A stretch of 64,000 nt of DNA from positions 22,057,501-22,121,500 of the forward strand of contig NW_027488367.1 of NCBI RefSeq assembly GCF_051014445.1. The letters run 5' to 3'. The DNA comes from Colletes latitarsis (taxonomy: Eukaryota > Arthropoda > Insecta > Hymenoptera > Colletidae). Both the position numbers and the translations under genes were made by a program. The notes below the pieces were generated by a model that worked only from the letters and a program-made list of their open reading frames with translations, was not told the origin of the DNA and ran no database searches. This document shows, piece by piece, positions 42,101-57,100 of the stretch (position 1 is its first letter; the number at the start of each line of letters is the position of its first letter).

Positions 42101-45100
42101 ACACTGAAACAGTCAATTAAACCTGGTTTCGATCAATACTTTAGAGAATAATTCATGTTATGTCTAGGTTAGGTCTGGGATTTGCTCTCATCAGGCTCAT
42201 TCTTTCGCATATTTCTCATACTTGACGGCTAGATCCTGGGCTTTTTCTCGATTGCATCACGTAGTAATGAAGTACAACACTGAAACAGTCAATTAAACCT
42301 AGTTTCCATCAATATTTTAGAGGACAATGCATGTTAGGTCTAGGTTAGGCCTGGGATTTTCACTCATCAGACTCATACTTTCGCATTCTTCACGTACTTG
42401 TTGAACAGATCCTGGGTTATTTTCTGGTTTGGATCACGTAGTAATGTGGGACCACACTGAAACAGTCAATTAAACCTGGTTTCGATCAATATTTTAGAGA
42501 ATAATTCATGTTATGTCTAGGTTAGGTCTGGGATTTGCTCTCATCAGGCTCATTCTTTCGCATATTTCTCATACTTGATGGCTAGATGCTGGGCTTTTTC
42601 TGGATTGCATCACGTAGTAATGAAGTACAACACTGAAACAGTCGATTAAACCTGGTTTCCATCAATATTTTAGAGGACAACGCATGTTAGGTCTAGGTTA
42701 GGCCTGGGATTTGCTCTCATCAGGGTCATACTTTCGCAGTTTTAACATACATGTTGCCCTGATCGAGTGTTTTTTCTGCTTTGGATCACGTAGTAAAGTG
42801 GTACCACACTGAAACAGTCCATTAAACCTGGTTTGGATCAATATTTTTGAGGATAACGCACGTTAGGTCTAGGTTAGGCCGGGGATTTTCACTCATCAGG
42901 CTCATACTTTCGCATATTCCTCATACTTCATGGCTAGATCCTGGGCTGTTTCTGGATTGTATCACATAGTAATGTGGTACCACGCTGAAACAGTCAATTA
43001 AACCTGGTTTCGATCAATATTTTAGAGGATAACGCATGTTAGGTCTGGGTTAGGTCTAGGATTTGCCCTCATCAGGCTCATACTTTCGCATATTTCTCAT
43101 ACTTCATGGCTGGATCCTGGGCTATTTCTGGAATGGATCACGTAGTAATGTGGTACCACACTGAAACAGTCAATTAAACCTGGTTTTGATCAATATTTTA
43201 GAGAATAATTCATGTTAGGTCTATGTTAGGTCTGGGATTTGCCCTCATCAGGCTCATACTTTCGCGTTTTTCACATACTTGTTGAACAGATCCTGGGTTT
43301 TTTCTGGTTTGGATCACGTAGTAGTGTGGAACGACACTGAAACAGTCCATTAAACCTGGTTGCGATCAATATTTTAGAGGATAACGCATGTTAGGTCTGG
43401 GTTAGGTCTGGGATTTGCCCTCATCAGGTTCATACTTTCGCATTCTTCACATACTTGCTGAACGGATCCTGGGTTTTTTCTGGTTTGGATCACGTAGTAA
43501 TGTGGGACCACACTGAAGCAATCAATTAAACCTGCTCTTGATAAATATTTTAGAGGATAACGCATGTTAGGTCTGGGATAGGTCTGGGATTTGCCCTCAT
43601 CAGACTCATACTTTCGCACACTTCACATACTCGTTGAACAGATCCTGGGTTATTTTCTGATTTGGATCACATAGTAATGTGGTACCACACTGAAACAGTC
43701 GATTAAACCAGGTTTCGATCAATATTTTTGAGGATAACGCATGTTAGGTCTAGGTTAGGCCTGGGATTTTCACTCATCAGGCTCATACTTTCGCATTCTT
43801 CTCATACTTGTTGAACGGATCCTGGGCTATTTCTGGAATGGATCACGTAGTAATGTGGTACCACACTGAAACAGTCAATTAAACCTGGTTTTGATCAATA
43901 TTTTAGAGAATAATTCATGTTAGGTCTAGGTTAGGTCTGGGATTTGCCCTCATCAGGCTCATACTTTCGCGTTTTTCACATACTTGTTGAACAGATCCTG
44001 GGTTTTTTCTGGTTTGGATCACGTAGTAGTGTGGAACCACACTGAAACAGTCCATTAAACCTGGTTGCGATCAATATTTTAGAGGATAACGCATGTTAGG
44101 TCTGGGTTAGGTCTAGGATTTGCCCTCATCAGGCTCATACTTTCGCATATTTCTCATACTTCATGGCTGGATCCTGGGCTATTTCTGGATTGGATCACGT
44201 AGTAATGTGGTACCACACTGAAACAGTCAATTAAACCTGGTTCGGATCAATATTTTAGAGAATAATTCATGTTAGGTCTAGGTTAGGTCTGGGATTTGCT
44301 CTCATCAGGCTCGTTCTTTCGCATATTTTTCATACTTGATGGCTAGATCCTGGGCTTTTTCTGGATTGCATCACGTAGTAATGAAGTACAACACCGAAAC
44401 TGCCAATTAAACCTGGTTTCCATCAATATCTTAGAGGACAACGCAAGTTAGGTCTGGGATAGGTCTGGGATTTGCCCACATCAGGCTCATACTTTCGCGA
44501 TTTTCACATACTTGTTGAACAGATCGTGGGTTTTTTCTGGTTTGGATCACGTAGTAGTGTGGTACCACACTGAAACAGCCCATTAAACCTGGTTTGGATC
44601 AACATTTTACAGGATAACGCATGTTAGGTCTAGGTTAGGTCTGGGATTTGCTCTCATCAGGCTCATACTTTCGCATATTTCTCATACTTCATGGCTGGAT
44701 CCTGGGCTGTTTCTGGATTGTATCACATAGTAATGTGGTACCACGCTGAAACAGTCGATTAAACCTGGTTTCGATCAATATTTTAGAGGGTAACGCAAGT
44801 TAAGTCTGGGATAGGTCTGGGATTTGACCTCATCAGACTCATACTTTCGCGTTTTTCACATACTTGTTGAACAGATCCTGGGTTTTTTCTGGCTTGGATC
44901 ACGTAGTAGTGTGGTACCACACTGAAACAGTCCATTAAACCTGGTTGCGATCAATATTTTAGAGGATAACGCATGTTAGGTCTGGGTTAGGTCTAGGATT
45001 TGCCCTCATCAGGCTCATACTTTCGCATATTTCTCATACTTCATGGCTGGATCCTGGGCTATTTCTTTATTGGATCACGTAGTAATGTGGTACCACACTG

Positions 45101-48100
45101 AAACAGTCAATTAAACCTGGTTTTGATCAATATTTTAGAGAATAATTCATGTTACGTCTAGGTTAGGTCTGGGATTTGCTGTCCTCAGGCTCATTCTTTC
45201 GTATATTTCTCGTACTTCATGGCTGGATCCTAGGCTATTTCTGGATTGGATCACGTAGTAATGTGGTACCACACGGAAACAGTCAATTAAACCTGGTTTT
45301 GATCAATATTTTAGAGAATAATTCATGTTAGGTCTAGGTTAGGTCTGGGATTTGCTCTCATCAGGCTCATTCTTTCGCATATTTCTCATACTTAACGGCT
45401 ATATCCTGGGCTTTTTCTGGATTGCATCCCGTAGTCACGAAGTACAACACTGGAACAGTCAATTAAACCTGGCTTCCATCAATATTTTAGAGGACAACGC
45501 ATGTTAGGTCTAGGTTAGGCCTGGGATTTGCCCTCATCAGGGTCATACTTTCGCAGTTTTAACATACATGTTGACCTGATCGAGGGTTTTTTCTGCTTTG
45601 GATCACGTAGTAAAGTGGTACCACACTGAAATAGTCCATTAAACCCGGTTTGGATCAATATTTTAGAGGATAACGCAAGTTAAGTCTGGGATAGGTCTGG
45701 GATTTGACCTCATCAGACTCATACTTTCGCATTCTTCACATACTTGTTGAACGGATCCTGGGTTTTTTCTGGTTTGGTTCACGTAGTAATGTGGTACCAC
45801 ACTGAAGCATTCAATTAAACCTGATCTTGATAAATATTTTAGAGTATAACGCATGTTAGGTCTGGGTTAGGTCTAGGATTTGCCCTCATCAGGCTCATAC
45901 TTTCGCATATTTCTCATACTTCATGGCTAGATCCTGGGCTGTTTCTGGATTGTATCACGTAGTAATGTGGTACCACGCTGAAACAGTCAATTAAACCTCG
46001 TTTCGATCAATATTTTAGAGGATAACGCAAGTTAGGTCTGGCATAGGTCTGGGATTCGCCCTCATCAGACTCATACTTTCGCGTTTTTCACATACTTCTT
46101 GAACTGATCCTGGGCTTTTTCTGGTTTGGATCACGTAGTAATGTGGTACCACACTGAAACAGTCAATTAAACCTGGTTTCGATCAATATTTTAGAGAATA
46201 ATTCATGTTAGGTCTAGGTTAGGTCTAGGATTTGCCCTCATCAGGCTCATACTTTCGCATATTTCTCATACTTCATGGCTAGATCCTGGGCTGTTTCTGG
46301 ATTGTATCACGTAGTAATGTGGTACCACGCTGAAACAGTCAATTAAACCTGGTTTCGATCAATATTTTAGAGGATAACGCATGTTAGGTCTGGGATAGGT
46401 CTGGGACTTGCCCTCATCAGGCTCATACTTTCGCGTATTTCACATACTTGTTGAACAGATCCTGGGTCTTTACTGGTTTGGATCACGTAGTAGTGTGGTA
46501 CCACACTGAAACAGTCCATTAAACCTGGTTTGGATCAATATTTTAGAGGATAACGCATGTTAGGACTGGGTTAGGTTTAGGATTTGCCCTCATCAGGCTC
46601 ATTCTTTCGCATATTTCTCAAACTTGATGGCTAGATCCTGGGCTTTTTCAGGATTGCATCACGTAGCAATGTGGTACCACACTGAAACATTCAATTAAAC
46701 CTGGTCTTGATAAATATTTTAGAGGATAACGCATGTTAGGTCTGGGTTAGGTCTTGGACTTGCCCTCATCAGGCTCATACTTTCGCGTTTTTCACATATT
46801 TGTTGAACAGATCCTGGGTTTTTTCTGGTTTGGATCACGTAGTAGTGTGATACCACACTAAAACAGTCCATTAAACCTGGTTTGGATCAATATTTTAGAG
46901 GATAACGCATGATAGGTCTAGGTTTGGTCTGGGATTTTCACTCATCAGACTCATACTTTCGCATTCTTCACATACTTGTTGAACGGATCCTGGGTTTTTT
47001 CTGGTTTGGATCACGTAGTAATGTGGTACCACACTGAAACAGTCAATTAAACCTGGTTTCGATCAATATTTTAGAAAATAATTCATGTTAGGTCTAGGTT
47101 AGGTCTGGGGTTTGCTCTCATCAGGCTCATACTTTCGCACACTTCACATACTCGTTGGACAGATCCTGGGTTATTTTCTGGTTTGGATCGCATAGTAATG
47201 TGGTACCACACTGGAACAGTCGATTAAACCAGGTTTCGATCAATATTTTTGAGGATAACGCATGTTAGGTCTAGGTTAGGCCTGGGATTTTCACTCATCA
47301 GGCTCATACTTTCGCATTCTTCACATACTTGTTGAACGGATCCTGGGTTTTTTCTGGTTTGGATCACGTAGTAGTGTGGTACCACACTGAAACAGTCCAT
47401 TAAACCTGCTTGCGATCAATATTTTAGAGGATAACGCATGTTAGGACTGGGTTAGGTTTAGGATTTGCCCTCATCAGGCTCATTCTACCGCATATTTCTC
47501 AAACTTGATGGCTAGATCCTGGGCTTTTTCAGGATTGCATCACGTAGTAATGTGGTACCACACTGAAACATTCAATTAAACCTGGTCTTGATAAATATTT
47601 TAGAGGATAACGCATGTTAGGTCTGGGTTAGGTCTTGGACTTGCCCTCATCAGGCTCATACTTTCGCGTTTTTCACATACTTGTTGAACAGATCCTGGGT
47701 TTTTTCTGGTTTGGATCACGTAGTAGTGTGGTACCACACTAAGATAGTCCATTAAACCTGGTTTGGATCAATATTTTAGAGGATAACGCATGATAGGTCT
47801 AGGTTAGGTCTGGGATTTTCACTCATCACACTCATACTTTCGCATTCTTCACATACTTGTTGAACGGATCCTGGGTTTTTTCTGGTTTGGATCACGTAGT
47901 AATGTGGTACCACACTGAATCAGTCAATTAAACCTGGTTTCGATCAATATTTTAGAAAATAATTCATGTTAGGTCTAGGTTAGGTCTGGGGTTTGCTCTC
48001 ATCAGGCTCATACTTTCGCACACTTCACATACTAGTTGGACGGATCCTGGGTTATTTTCTGGTTTGGATCGCATAGTAATGTGGTACCACACTGGAACAG

Positions 48101-51100
48101 TCGATTAAACCAGGTTTCGATCAATATTTTTGAGGATAACGCATGTTAGGTCTAGGTTAGGCCTGGGATTTTCACTCATCAGGCTCATACTTTCGCATTC
48201 TTCACATACTTGTTGAACGGATCCTGGGTTTTTTCTGGTTTGGATCACGTAGTAATGTGGGACCACACTGAAACAGTCCATTAAACCTGGTTCGGATCAA
48301 TATTTTAGAGAATAATTCATGTTAGGTCTAGGTTAGGTCTAGGATTTGCCCTCATCAGGCTCATACTTTCGCATATTTCTCATACTTCATGGCTAGATCC
48401 TGGGCTGTTTCTGGATTGTATCACGTAGTAATGTGGTACCACGCTGAAACAGTCAATTAAACCTGGTTTCGATCAATATTTTAGAGGATAACGCATGTTA
48501 GGTCTGGGATAGGTCTGGGACTTGCCCTCATCAGGCTCATACTTTCGCGTATTTCACATACTTGTTGAACAGATCCTGGGTCTTTACTGGTTTGGATCAC
48601 GTAGTAGTGTGGTACCACACTGAAACAGTCCATTAAACCTGGTTTGGATCAATATTTTAGAGGATAACGCATGTTAGGACTGGGTTAGGTTTAGGATTTG
48701 CCCTCATCAGGCTCATTCTTTCGCATATTTCTCAAACTTGATGGCTAGATCCTGGGCTTTTTCAGGATTGCATCACGTAGCAATGTGGTACCACACTGAA
48801 ACATTCAATTAAACCTGGTCTTGATAAATATTTTAGAGGATAACGCATGTTAGGTCTGGGTTAGGTCTTGGACTTGCCCTCATCAGGCTCATACTTTCGC
48901 GTTTTTCACATATTTGTTGAACAGATCCTGGGTTTTTTCTGGTTTGGATCACGTAGTAGTGTGATACCACACTAAAACAGTCCATTAAACCTGGTTTGGA
49001 TCAATATTTTAGAGGATAACGCATGATAGGTCTAGGTTTGGTCTGGGATTTTCACTCATCAGACTCATACTTTCGCATTCTTCACATACTTGTTGAACGG
49101 ATCCTGGGTTTTTTCTGGTTTGGATCACGTAGTAATGTGGTACCACACTGAAACAGTCAATTAAACCTGGTTTCGATCAATATTTTAGAGGATAACGCAA
49201 GTTAGGTCTAGGTTAGGCCTGGGATTTTCACTCATCAGGCTCATACTTTCGCACACTTCACATACTAGTTGGACGGATCCTGGGTTATTTTCTGGTTTGG
49301 ATCGCATAGTAATGTGGTACCACACTGGAACAGTCGATTAAACCAGGTTTCGATCAATATTTTAGAAAATAATTCATGTTAGGTCTAGGTTAGGTCTGGG
49401 ATTTGCTCTCATCAGGCTCATTCTTTCGCATATTTCTCATACTTGATGGCTGGATCCTGGACTATTTCTGGAATGCATCACGTAGTAACGTGTTACCACG
49501 CTGAAACAGTCAATTAAACCTGGTTTCGATCAATATTTTAGAGGATAACGCAAGTTAGGTCTGGGATTGGTCTGGGATTTGCCCACATCAGGCTCATACT
49601 TTCGCGTTTTTCACATACTTGTTGAACAGATCGTGGGTTTTTTCTGGTTTGGATCACGTAGTAGTGTGGTACCACACTGAAACAGCCCATTAAACCTGGT
49701 TTGGATCAACATTTTACAGGATAACGCATGTTAGGTCTAGGTTAGGGCTGGGATTTGCTCTCATCAGGCTCATACTTTCGCATATTTCTCATACTTCATG
49801 GCTGGATCCTGGGCTGTTTCTGGATTGTATCACATAGTAATGTGGTACCACGCTGAAACAGTCGATTAAACCTGGTTTCGATCAATATTTTAGAGGATAA
49901 CGCAAGTTAAGTCTGAGATTGGTCTGGGATTTGACCTCATCAGACTCATAATTTCGCGCTTTTCACATACTTGTTGAACAGATCCTGGGTTTTTTCTGGT
50001 TTGGATCACGTAGTAGTGTGGTACCACACTGAAACAGTCCATTAAACCTGGTTTTGATCAATATTTTAGAGAATAATTCATGTTAGGTCTAGGTTAGGTC
50101 TGGGATTTGCTCTCATCGGGCTCATTCTTTCGCATATTTCTCATACTTAACGGCTAGATCCTGGGCTTTTTCTGGATTGCATCACGTAGTAATGAAGTAC
50201 AACACTGAAACAGTCAATTAAACCTGGTTTCCATTAATATTTTAGAGGACAACGCATGTTAGGTCTAGGTTAGGTCTGGTATTTGCCCTCATCAGGCTCA
50301 TTCTTTCGTATATTTCTCGTACTTCATGGCTGGATCCTGGGCTATTTCTGGATTGGATCACGTAGTAATGTGGTACCACACTGAAACAGTCAATTAAACC
50401 TGGTTTTGATCAATATTTTAGAGAATAATTCATGTTAGGTCTAGGTTAGGTCTGGGATTTGCTCTCATCAGGCTCATACTTTCGCATATTTCTCATACTA
50501 GATGGCTAGTTCCTGGGCTTTTTCTGGATTGCATCACGTAGTAATGAAGTACAACACTGAAACACTCAATTAAACCTGGTTTCGATCAATATTATTGAGG
50601 ATAACGCACGTTAGGTCTAGGTTAGGCCTGGGATTTTCACTCATCAGACTCATACTTTCGCATTCTTCACATACTTGTTGAACGGATCCTGGGTTTTTTC
50701 TGGTTTGGATCACGTAGTAATGTGGGACCACCCTGAAACAGTCAATTAAACCTGGTTCCGATCAATATTTTAGAGAATAATTCATGTTAGGTCTAGGTTA
50801 GGTCTGGGATTTGCTCTCATCAGGCTCATTCTTTCGCATATTTCTCATACTTGATGGCTAGATCCTGGGCTTTTTCTGGATTGCATCACGTAGTAATGAG
50901 GTGCAACACTGAAACAGTCAATTAAACCTGGTTTCCATCAATATCTTAGAGGACAACGCAAGTTAGGTCTGGGATAGGTCTGGGACTTGCCCTCATCAGG
51001 CTCATACTTTCGCGTTTTTCACATACTTGTTGAACAGATCCTGGGTCTTTTCTGGTTTGGATCACGTAGTAGTGTGGTACCACACTGAAACAGTCCATTA

Positions 51101-54100
51101 AACCTGGTTTGGATCAATATTTTAGAGGATAACGCATGTTAGGTCTAGGTTAGGTCGGGGATTTTCACTCATCAGACTCATACTTTCGCATTCTTCACAT
51201 ACTTGTTGAACGGATCCTGGGTTTTTTCTGGTTTGGATCACGTAGTAATGTGGTACCACACTGAAACAGTCGATTAAACCTGGTTTCGATCAGTATTTTA
51301 GAGGATAACGCAACATAAGTCTGGGATTGGTCTGGGACTTGCCCTCATCAGGCTCATACTTTCGCGTTTTTCACATACTTGTTGAACAGATCCTGGGTTT
51401 TTTCTGGTTTGGATCACGTAGTAGTGTGGTACCACACTGAAACAGTCCATTAAACCTGCTTGCGATCAATATTTTAGAGGATAACGCATGTTAGGACTGG
51501 GTTAGGTTTAGGATTTGCCCTCATCAGGCTCATTCTTTCGCATATTTCTCAAACTTGATGGCTAGATCCTGGGCTTTTTCAGGATTGCATCACGTAGTAT
51601 TGTGGTACCACACTGAAACATTCAATTAAACCTGGTTTGGATCAATATTTTAGAGGATAACGCATGATAGGTCTAGGTTAGGTCTGGGGTTTGCTCTCAT
51701 CAGGCTCATACTTTCGCACACTTCACGTACTCGTTGGACAGATCCTGGGTTATTTTCTGGTTTGGATCGCATAGTAATGTGGTACCACACTGGAACAGTC
51801 GATTAAACCAGGTTTCGATCAATATTTTTGAGGATAACGCATGTTAGGTCTAGGTTAGGCCTGGGATTTTCACTCATCAGTCTCATACTTTCGCATTCTT
51901 CACATACTTGTTGAACGGATCCTGGGTTTTTTCTGGTTTGGATCACGTAGTAATGTGGGACCACACTGAAACAGTCAATTAAACCTGGTTTCGATCAATA
52001 TTTTAGAGAATAATTCATGTTAGGTCTAGGTTAGGTCTGGGATTTGCTCTCATCAGGCTCATTCTTTCGCATATTTCTCATACTTGATGGCTAGATCCTG
52101 GGCTTTTTCTGGATTGCATCACGTAGTAAAGAAGTACAACACTGAAACAGTCAATTAAACCTGGTATCCATCAATATCTTAGAGGACAACGCAAGTTAGG
52201 TCTGGGATAGGTCTGGGATTTTCCCTCATCAGGCTCATACTTTCGCGTTTTTCACATACTTGTTGAACAGATCCTGGGTTTTTTCTGGTTTGGATCACGT
52301 AGTAGTGTGGTACCACACTGGAACAGTCCATTAAACCTGGTTTGGATTAATATTTTAGAGGATAACGCATGTTAGGTCTAGGTTAGGTCGGGGATTTTCA
52401 CTCATCAGACTCATACTTTCGCATTCTTCACATACTTGTTGAACGGATCCTGGGTTTTTTCTGGTTTGGATCACGTAGTAATGTGGTACCACACTGAAAC
52501 AGTCGATTAAACCTGGTTTCGATCAATATTTTAGAGGATAACGCATGTTAGGTCTAGGTTAGCCCTGGGATTTTCACTCATCAGACTCATACTTTCGCGT
52601 TCTTCACATATTTGTTGAACGGATCTTGGGTTTTTTCTGGTGTGGATCACGTAGTAATGTGGTACCACACTGAAACAATCAATTAAACCTGATCTTGAAA
52701 AATATTTTAGAGGATAACGCATGTTAGGTCTGGGTTAGGTCTAGGATTTGCCCTCGTCAGGCTCATACTTTCGCATATTTCTCATACTTCATGGCTAGAT
52801 CCTGGGCTATTTCTGGATTGTATCACGTAGTAATGTGGTACCACACAGAAACAGTCAATTAAACCTGGTTTCGATCAATATTTTAGAGCATAACGCAAGT
52901 TAGGTCTGGGATAGGTCTGGGATTTTCCCTCATCAGGCTCATAATTTCGCGTTTTTCACATACTTGTTGAACAGATCCTGGGTTTTTTCTGGATTGGGTC
53001 ACGTAGTAGTGTGGTACCACACTGAAACAGTCGATTAAACCTGGTTTCGATCAATATTTTTGAGGATAACGCATGTTAGGTCTGGGTTAGGTCTAGGATT
53101 TGCCCTCATCAGGCTCATACTTTCGCATATTTCTCATACTTGACGGCTAGATCCTGGGCTTTTTCTGGATTGCATCACGTAGTAATGAAGTACAACACTG
53201 AAACAGTCAATTAAACCAGGTTTCGATCAATATTTTTGAGGATAACGCATGTTAGGTCTAGGTTAGGCCGGGGATTTTCACTCATCAGACTCATACTTTC
53301 GCATTCTTCACATACTTGTTGAACGGATCTTGGGTTTTTTCTGGTGTGGATCACGTAGTAATGTGGTACCACACTGAAACAATCAATTAAACCTGATGTT
53401 GATAAATATTTTAGAGGATAACGCATGTTAGGTCTGGGTTAGGTCTAGGATTTGCCCTCATCAGGCTCATTCTTTCGCATATTTCTCATACTTGATGGCT
53501 AGATCCTGGGCTTTCTCTGGATTGCATCACGTAGTAATGAAGTACAACACTGAAACAGTCAATTAAACCTGGTTTCCATCAATATTTTAGAGGACAACGC
53601 ATGTTAGGTCTAGGTTAGGCCTGGGATTTGCTCTCATCAGGGTCATACTTTCGCAGTTTTAACATACATGTTGCCCTGATCGAGTGTTTTTTCTGCTTTG
53701 GATCACGTAGTAAAGTGGTACCACACTGAAACAGTCCATTAGACCTGGTTTGGATCAATATTTTTGAGGATAACGCATGTTAGGTCTATGTTAGGCCGGG
53801 GATTTTCACTCATCAGGCTCATACTTTCGCATATTTCTCAAACTTCATGGCTAGATCCTGGGCTGTTCCTGGATTGTATCACATAGTAATGTGGTACCAC
53901 GCTGAAACAGTCAATTAAACCTGGTTTCGATCAATATTTTAGAGGATAACGCATGTTAGGTCTGGGTTAGGTCTAGGATTTGCCCTCATCTGGCTCATAC
54001 TTTCGCATATTTCTCATACTTCATGGCTGGATCCTGGGCTATTTCTGGAATGGATCACGTAGTAATGTGGTACCACACTGAAACAGTCAATTAAACCTGG

Positions 54101-57100
54101 TTTTGATCAATATTTTAGAGAATAATTCATGTTAGGTCTATGTTAGGTCTGGGATTTGCCCTCATCAGGCTCATACTTTCGCGTTTTTCACATACTTGTT
54201 GAACAGATCCTGGGTTTTTTCTGGTTTGGATCACGTAGTAGTGTGGAACGAGACTGAAACAGTCCATTAAACCTGGTTGCGATCAATATTTTAGAGGATA
54301 ACGCATGTTAGGTCTGGGTTAGGTCTGGGATTTGCCCTCATCAGGCTCATACTTTCGCATTCTTCACATACTTGCTGAACGGATCCTGGGTTTTTTCTGG
54401 TTTGGATCACGTAGTAATGTGGGACCACACTGAAACAATCAATTAAACCTGCTCTTGATAAATATTTTAGAGGATAACGCATGTTAGGTCTGGGATAGGT
54501 CTGGGATTTGCCCTCATCAGACTCATACTTTCGCACACTTCACATACTCGTTGAACAGATCCTGGGTTATTTTCTGGTTTGGATCACATAGTAATGTGGT
54601 ACCACACTGAAACAGTCGATTAAACCAGGTTTCGATCAATATTTTTGAGGATAACGCATGTTAGGTCTAGGTTAGGCCTGGGATTTTCACTCATCAGGCT
54701 CATACTTTCGCATTCTTCTCATACTTGTTGAACGGATCCTGGGCGATTTCTGGAATGGATCACGTAGTAATGTGGTACCACACTGAAACAGTCAATTAAA
54801 CCTGGTTTTGATCAATATTTTAGAGAATAATTCATGTTAGGTCTAGGTTAGGTCTGGGATTTGCCCTCATCAGGCTCATACTTTCGCGTTTTTCACATAC
54901 TTGTTGAACAGATCCTGGGTTTTTTCTGGTTTGGATCACGTAGTAGTGTGGAACCACACTGAAACAGTCCATTAAACCTGGTTGCGATCAATATTTTAGA
55001 GGATAACGCATGTTAGGTCTGGGTTAGGTCTAGGATTTGCCCTCATCGGGCTCATACTTTCGCATATTTCTCATTCTTCATGGCTGGATCCTGTGCTGTT
55101 TCTGGATTGTATCACATAGTAATGTGGTACCACGCTGAAACAGTCCATTAAACCTGGTTGCGATCAATATTTTAGAGGATAACGCATGTTAGGTCTAGGT
55201 TAGGTCCAGGATTTGCCCTCATCAGGCTCATACTTTCGCATATTTCTCATACTTCATGGCTGGATCCTGGGCTATTTCTAGAATGGATCACGTAGTAATG
55301 TGGTACCACACTGAAACAGTCAATTAAACCTGGTTCTGATCAATATTTTAGAGAATAATTCATGTTAGGTCTAGGTTAGGTCTGGGGTTTGCTCTCATCA
55401 GGCTCATTCTTTCACATATTTCTCATACTTGATGGCTAGATCCTGGGCTTTTTCTGGATTGCATCACGTAGTAATAAAGTACAACACTGAAACGGTCAAT
55501 TAAACCTGGTTTCCATCAATATTTTAGAGGACAACGCATGTTAGGTCTAGGTTAGGCCTGGGATTTGCCCTCATCAGGGTCATACTTTCGCAGTGTTAAC
55601 ATACATGTTGACCTGATCGAGGGTTTTTTCTGCTTTGGATCACGTAGTAAAGTGGTACCACACTGAAACAGTCCATTAAACCTGGTTCGGATCAATATTT
55701 TAGAGAATAATTCATGTTAGGTCTAGGTTAGGTCTGGGATTTGCTCTCATCAGGCTCATTCTTTCGCACATTTCTCATACTTGATGGCTAGATCCTGGGC
55801 TTTTTCTGGATTGCATCACGTAGTAATGAAGTACAACACCGAAACTGCCAATTAAACCTGGTTTCCATCAATATCTTAGAGGACAACGCAAGTTATGTCT
55901 GGGATAGGTCTGGGATTTGCCCACATCAGGCTCATACTTTCGCGTTTTTCACATACTTGTTGAACAGATCGTGGGTTTTTTCTGGTTTGGATCACGTAGT
56001 AGTGTGGTACCACACTGAAACAGCCCATTAAACCTGGTTTGGATCAACATTTTACAGGATAACGCATGTTAGGTCTAGATTAGGTCTGGGATTTGCTCTC
56101 ATCAGGCTCATACTTTCGCATATTTCTCATACTTCATGGCTGGATCCTGGGCTGTTTCTGGATTGTATCACATAGTAATGTGGTACCACGCTGAAACAGT
56201 CGATTAAACCTGGTTTCGATCAATATTTTAGAGGGTAACGCAAGTTAGGTCTGGGTTAGGTCTAGGATTTGCCCTCATCCGTCTCATACTTTCGCATATT
56301 TCTCGTACTTCATGGCTGGATCCTGCGCTATTTCTTTATTGGATCACGTAGTAATGTGGTACCACACTGAAACAGTCAATTAAACCTGGTTTTGATCAAT
56401 ATTTTAGAGAATAATTCATGTTAGGTCTAGGTTAGGTCTGGGATTTGCTCTCCTCAGGCTCCTTCTTTCGTATATTTCTCGTACTTCATGGCTGGATCCT
56501 GGGCTATTTCTGGATTGGATCACGTAGTAATGTGGTACCACACTGAAACAGTCAATTTAACCTGGTTTTGATCAATATTTTAGAGAATAATTCATGTTAG
56601 GTCTAGGTTAGGTCTGGGATTTGCTCTCATCAGGCTCATTCTTTCGCATATTTCTCATACTTAACGGCTAGATCCTGGGCTATTTCTGGAATGGATCACG
56701 TAGTAATGTGGTACCACACTGAAACAGTCAATTAAACCTGGTTTTGATCAATATTTTAGAGAATAATTCATGTTAGGGCTATGTTAGGTCTGGGATTTGC
56801 CCTCATCAGGCTCATACTTTCGCGTTTTTCACATACTTGTTGAACAGATCCTGGGTTTTTTCTGGTTTGGATCACGTAGTAGTGTGGAACCACACTGAAA
56901 CAGTCGATTAAACCAGGTTTCGATCAATATTTTTGAGGATAACGCATGTTAGGTCTAGGTTAGGCCTGGGATTTTCACTCATCAGGCTCATACTTTCGCA
57001 TTCTTCTCATACTTGTTGAACGGATCCTGGGCGATTTCTGGAATGGATCACGTAGTAATGTGGTACCACACTGAAACAGTCAATTAAACCTGGTTTTGAT

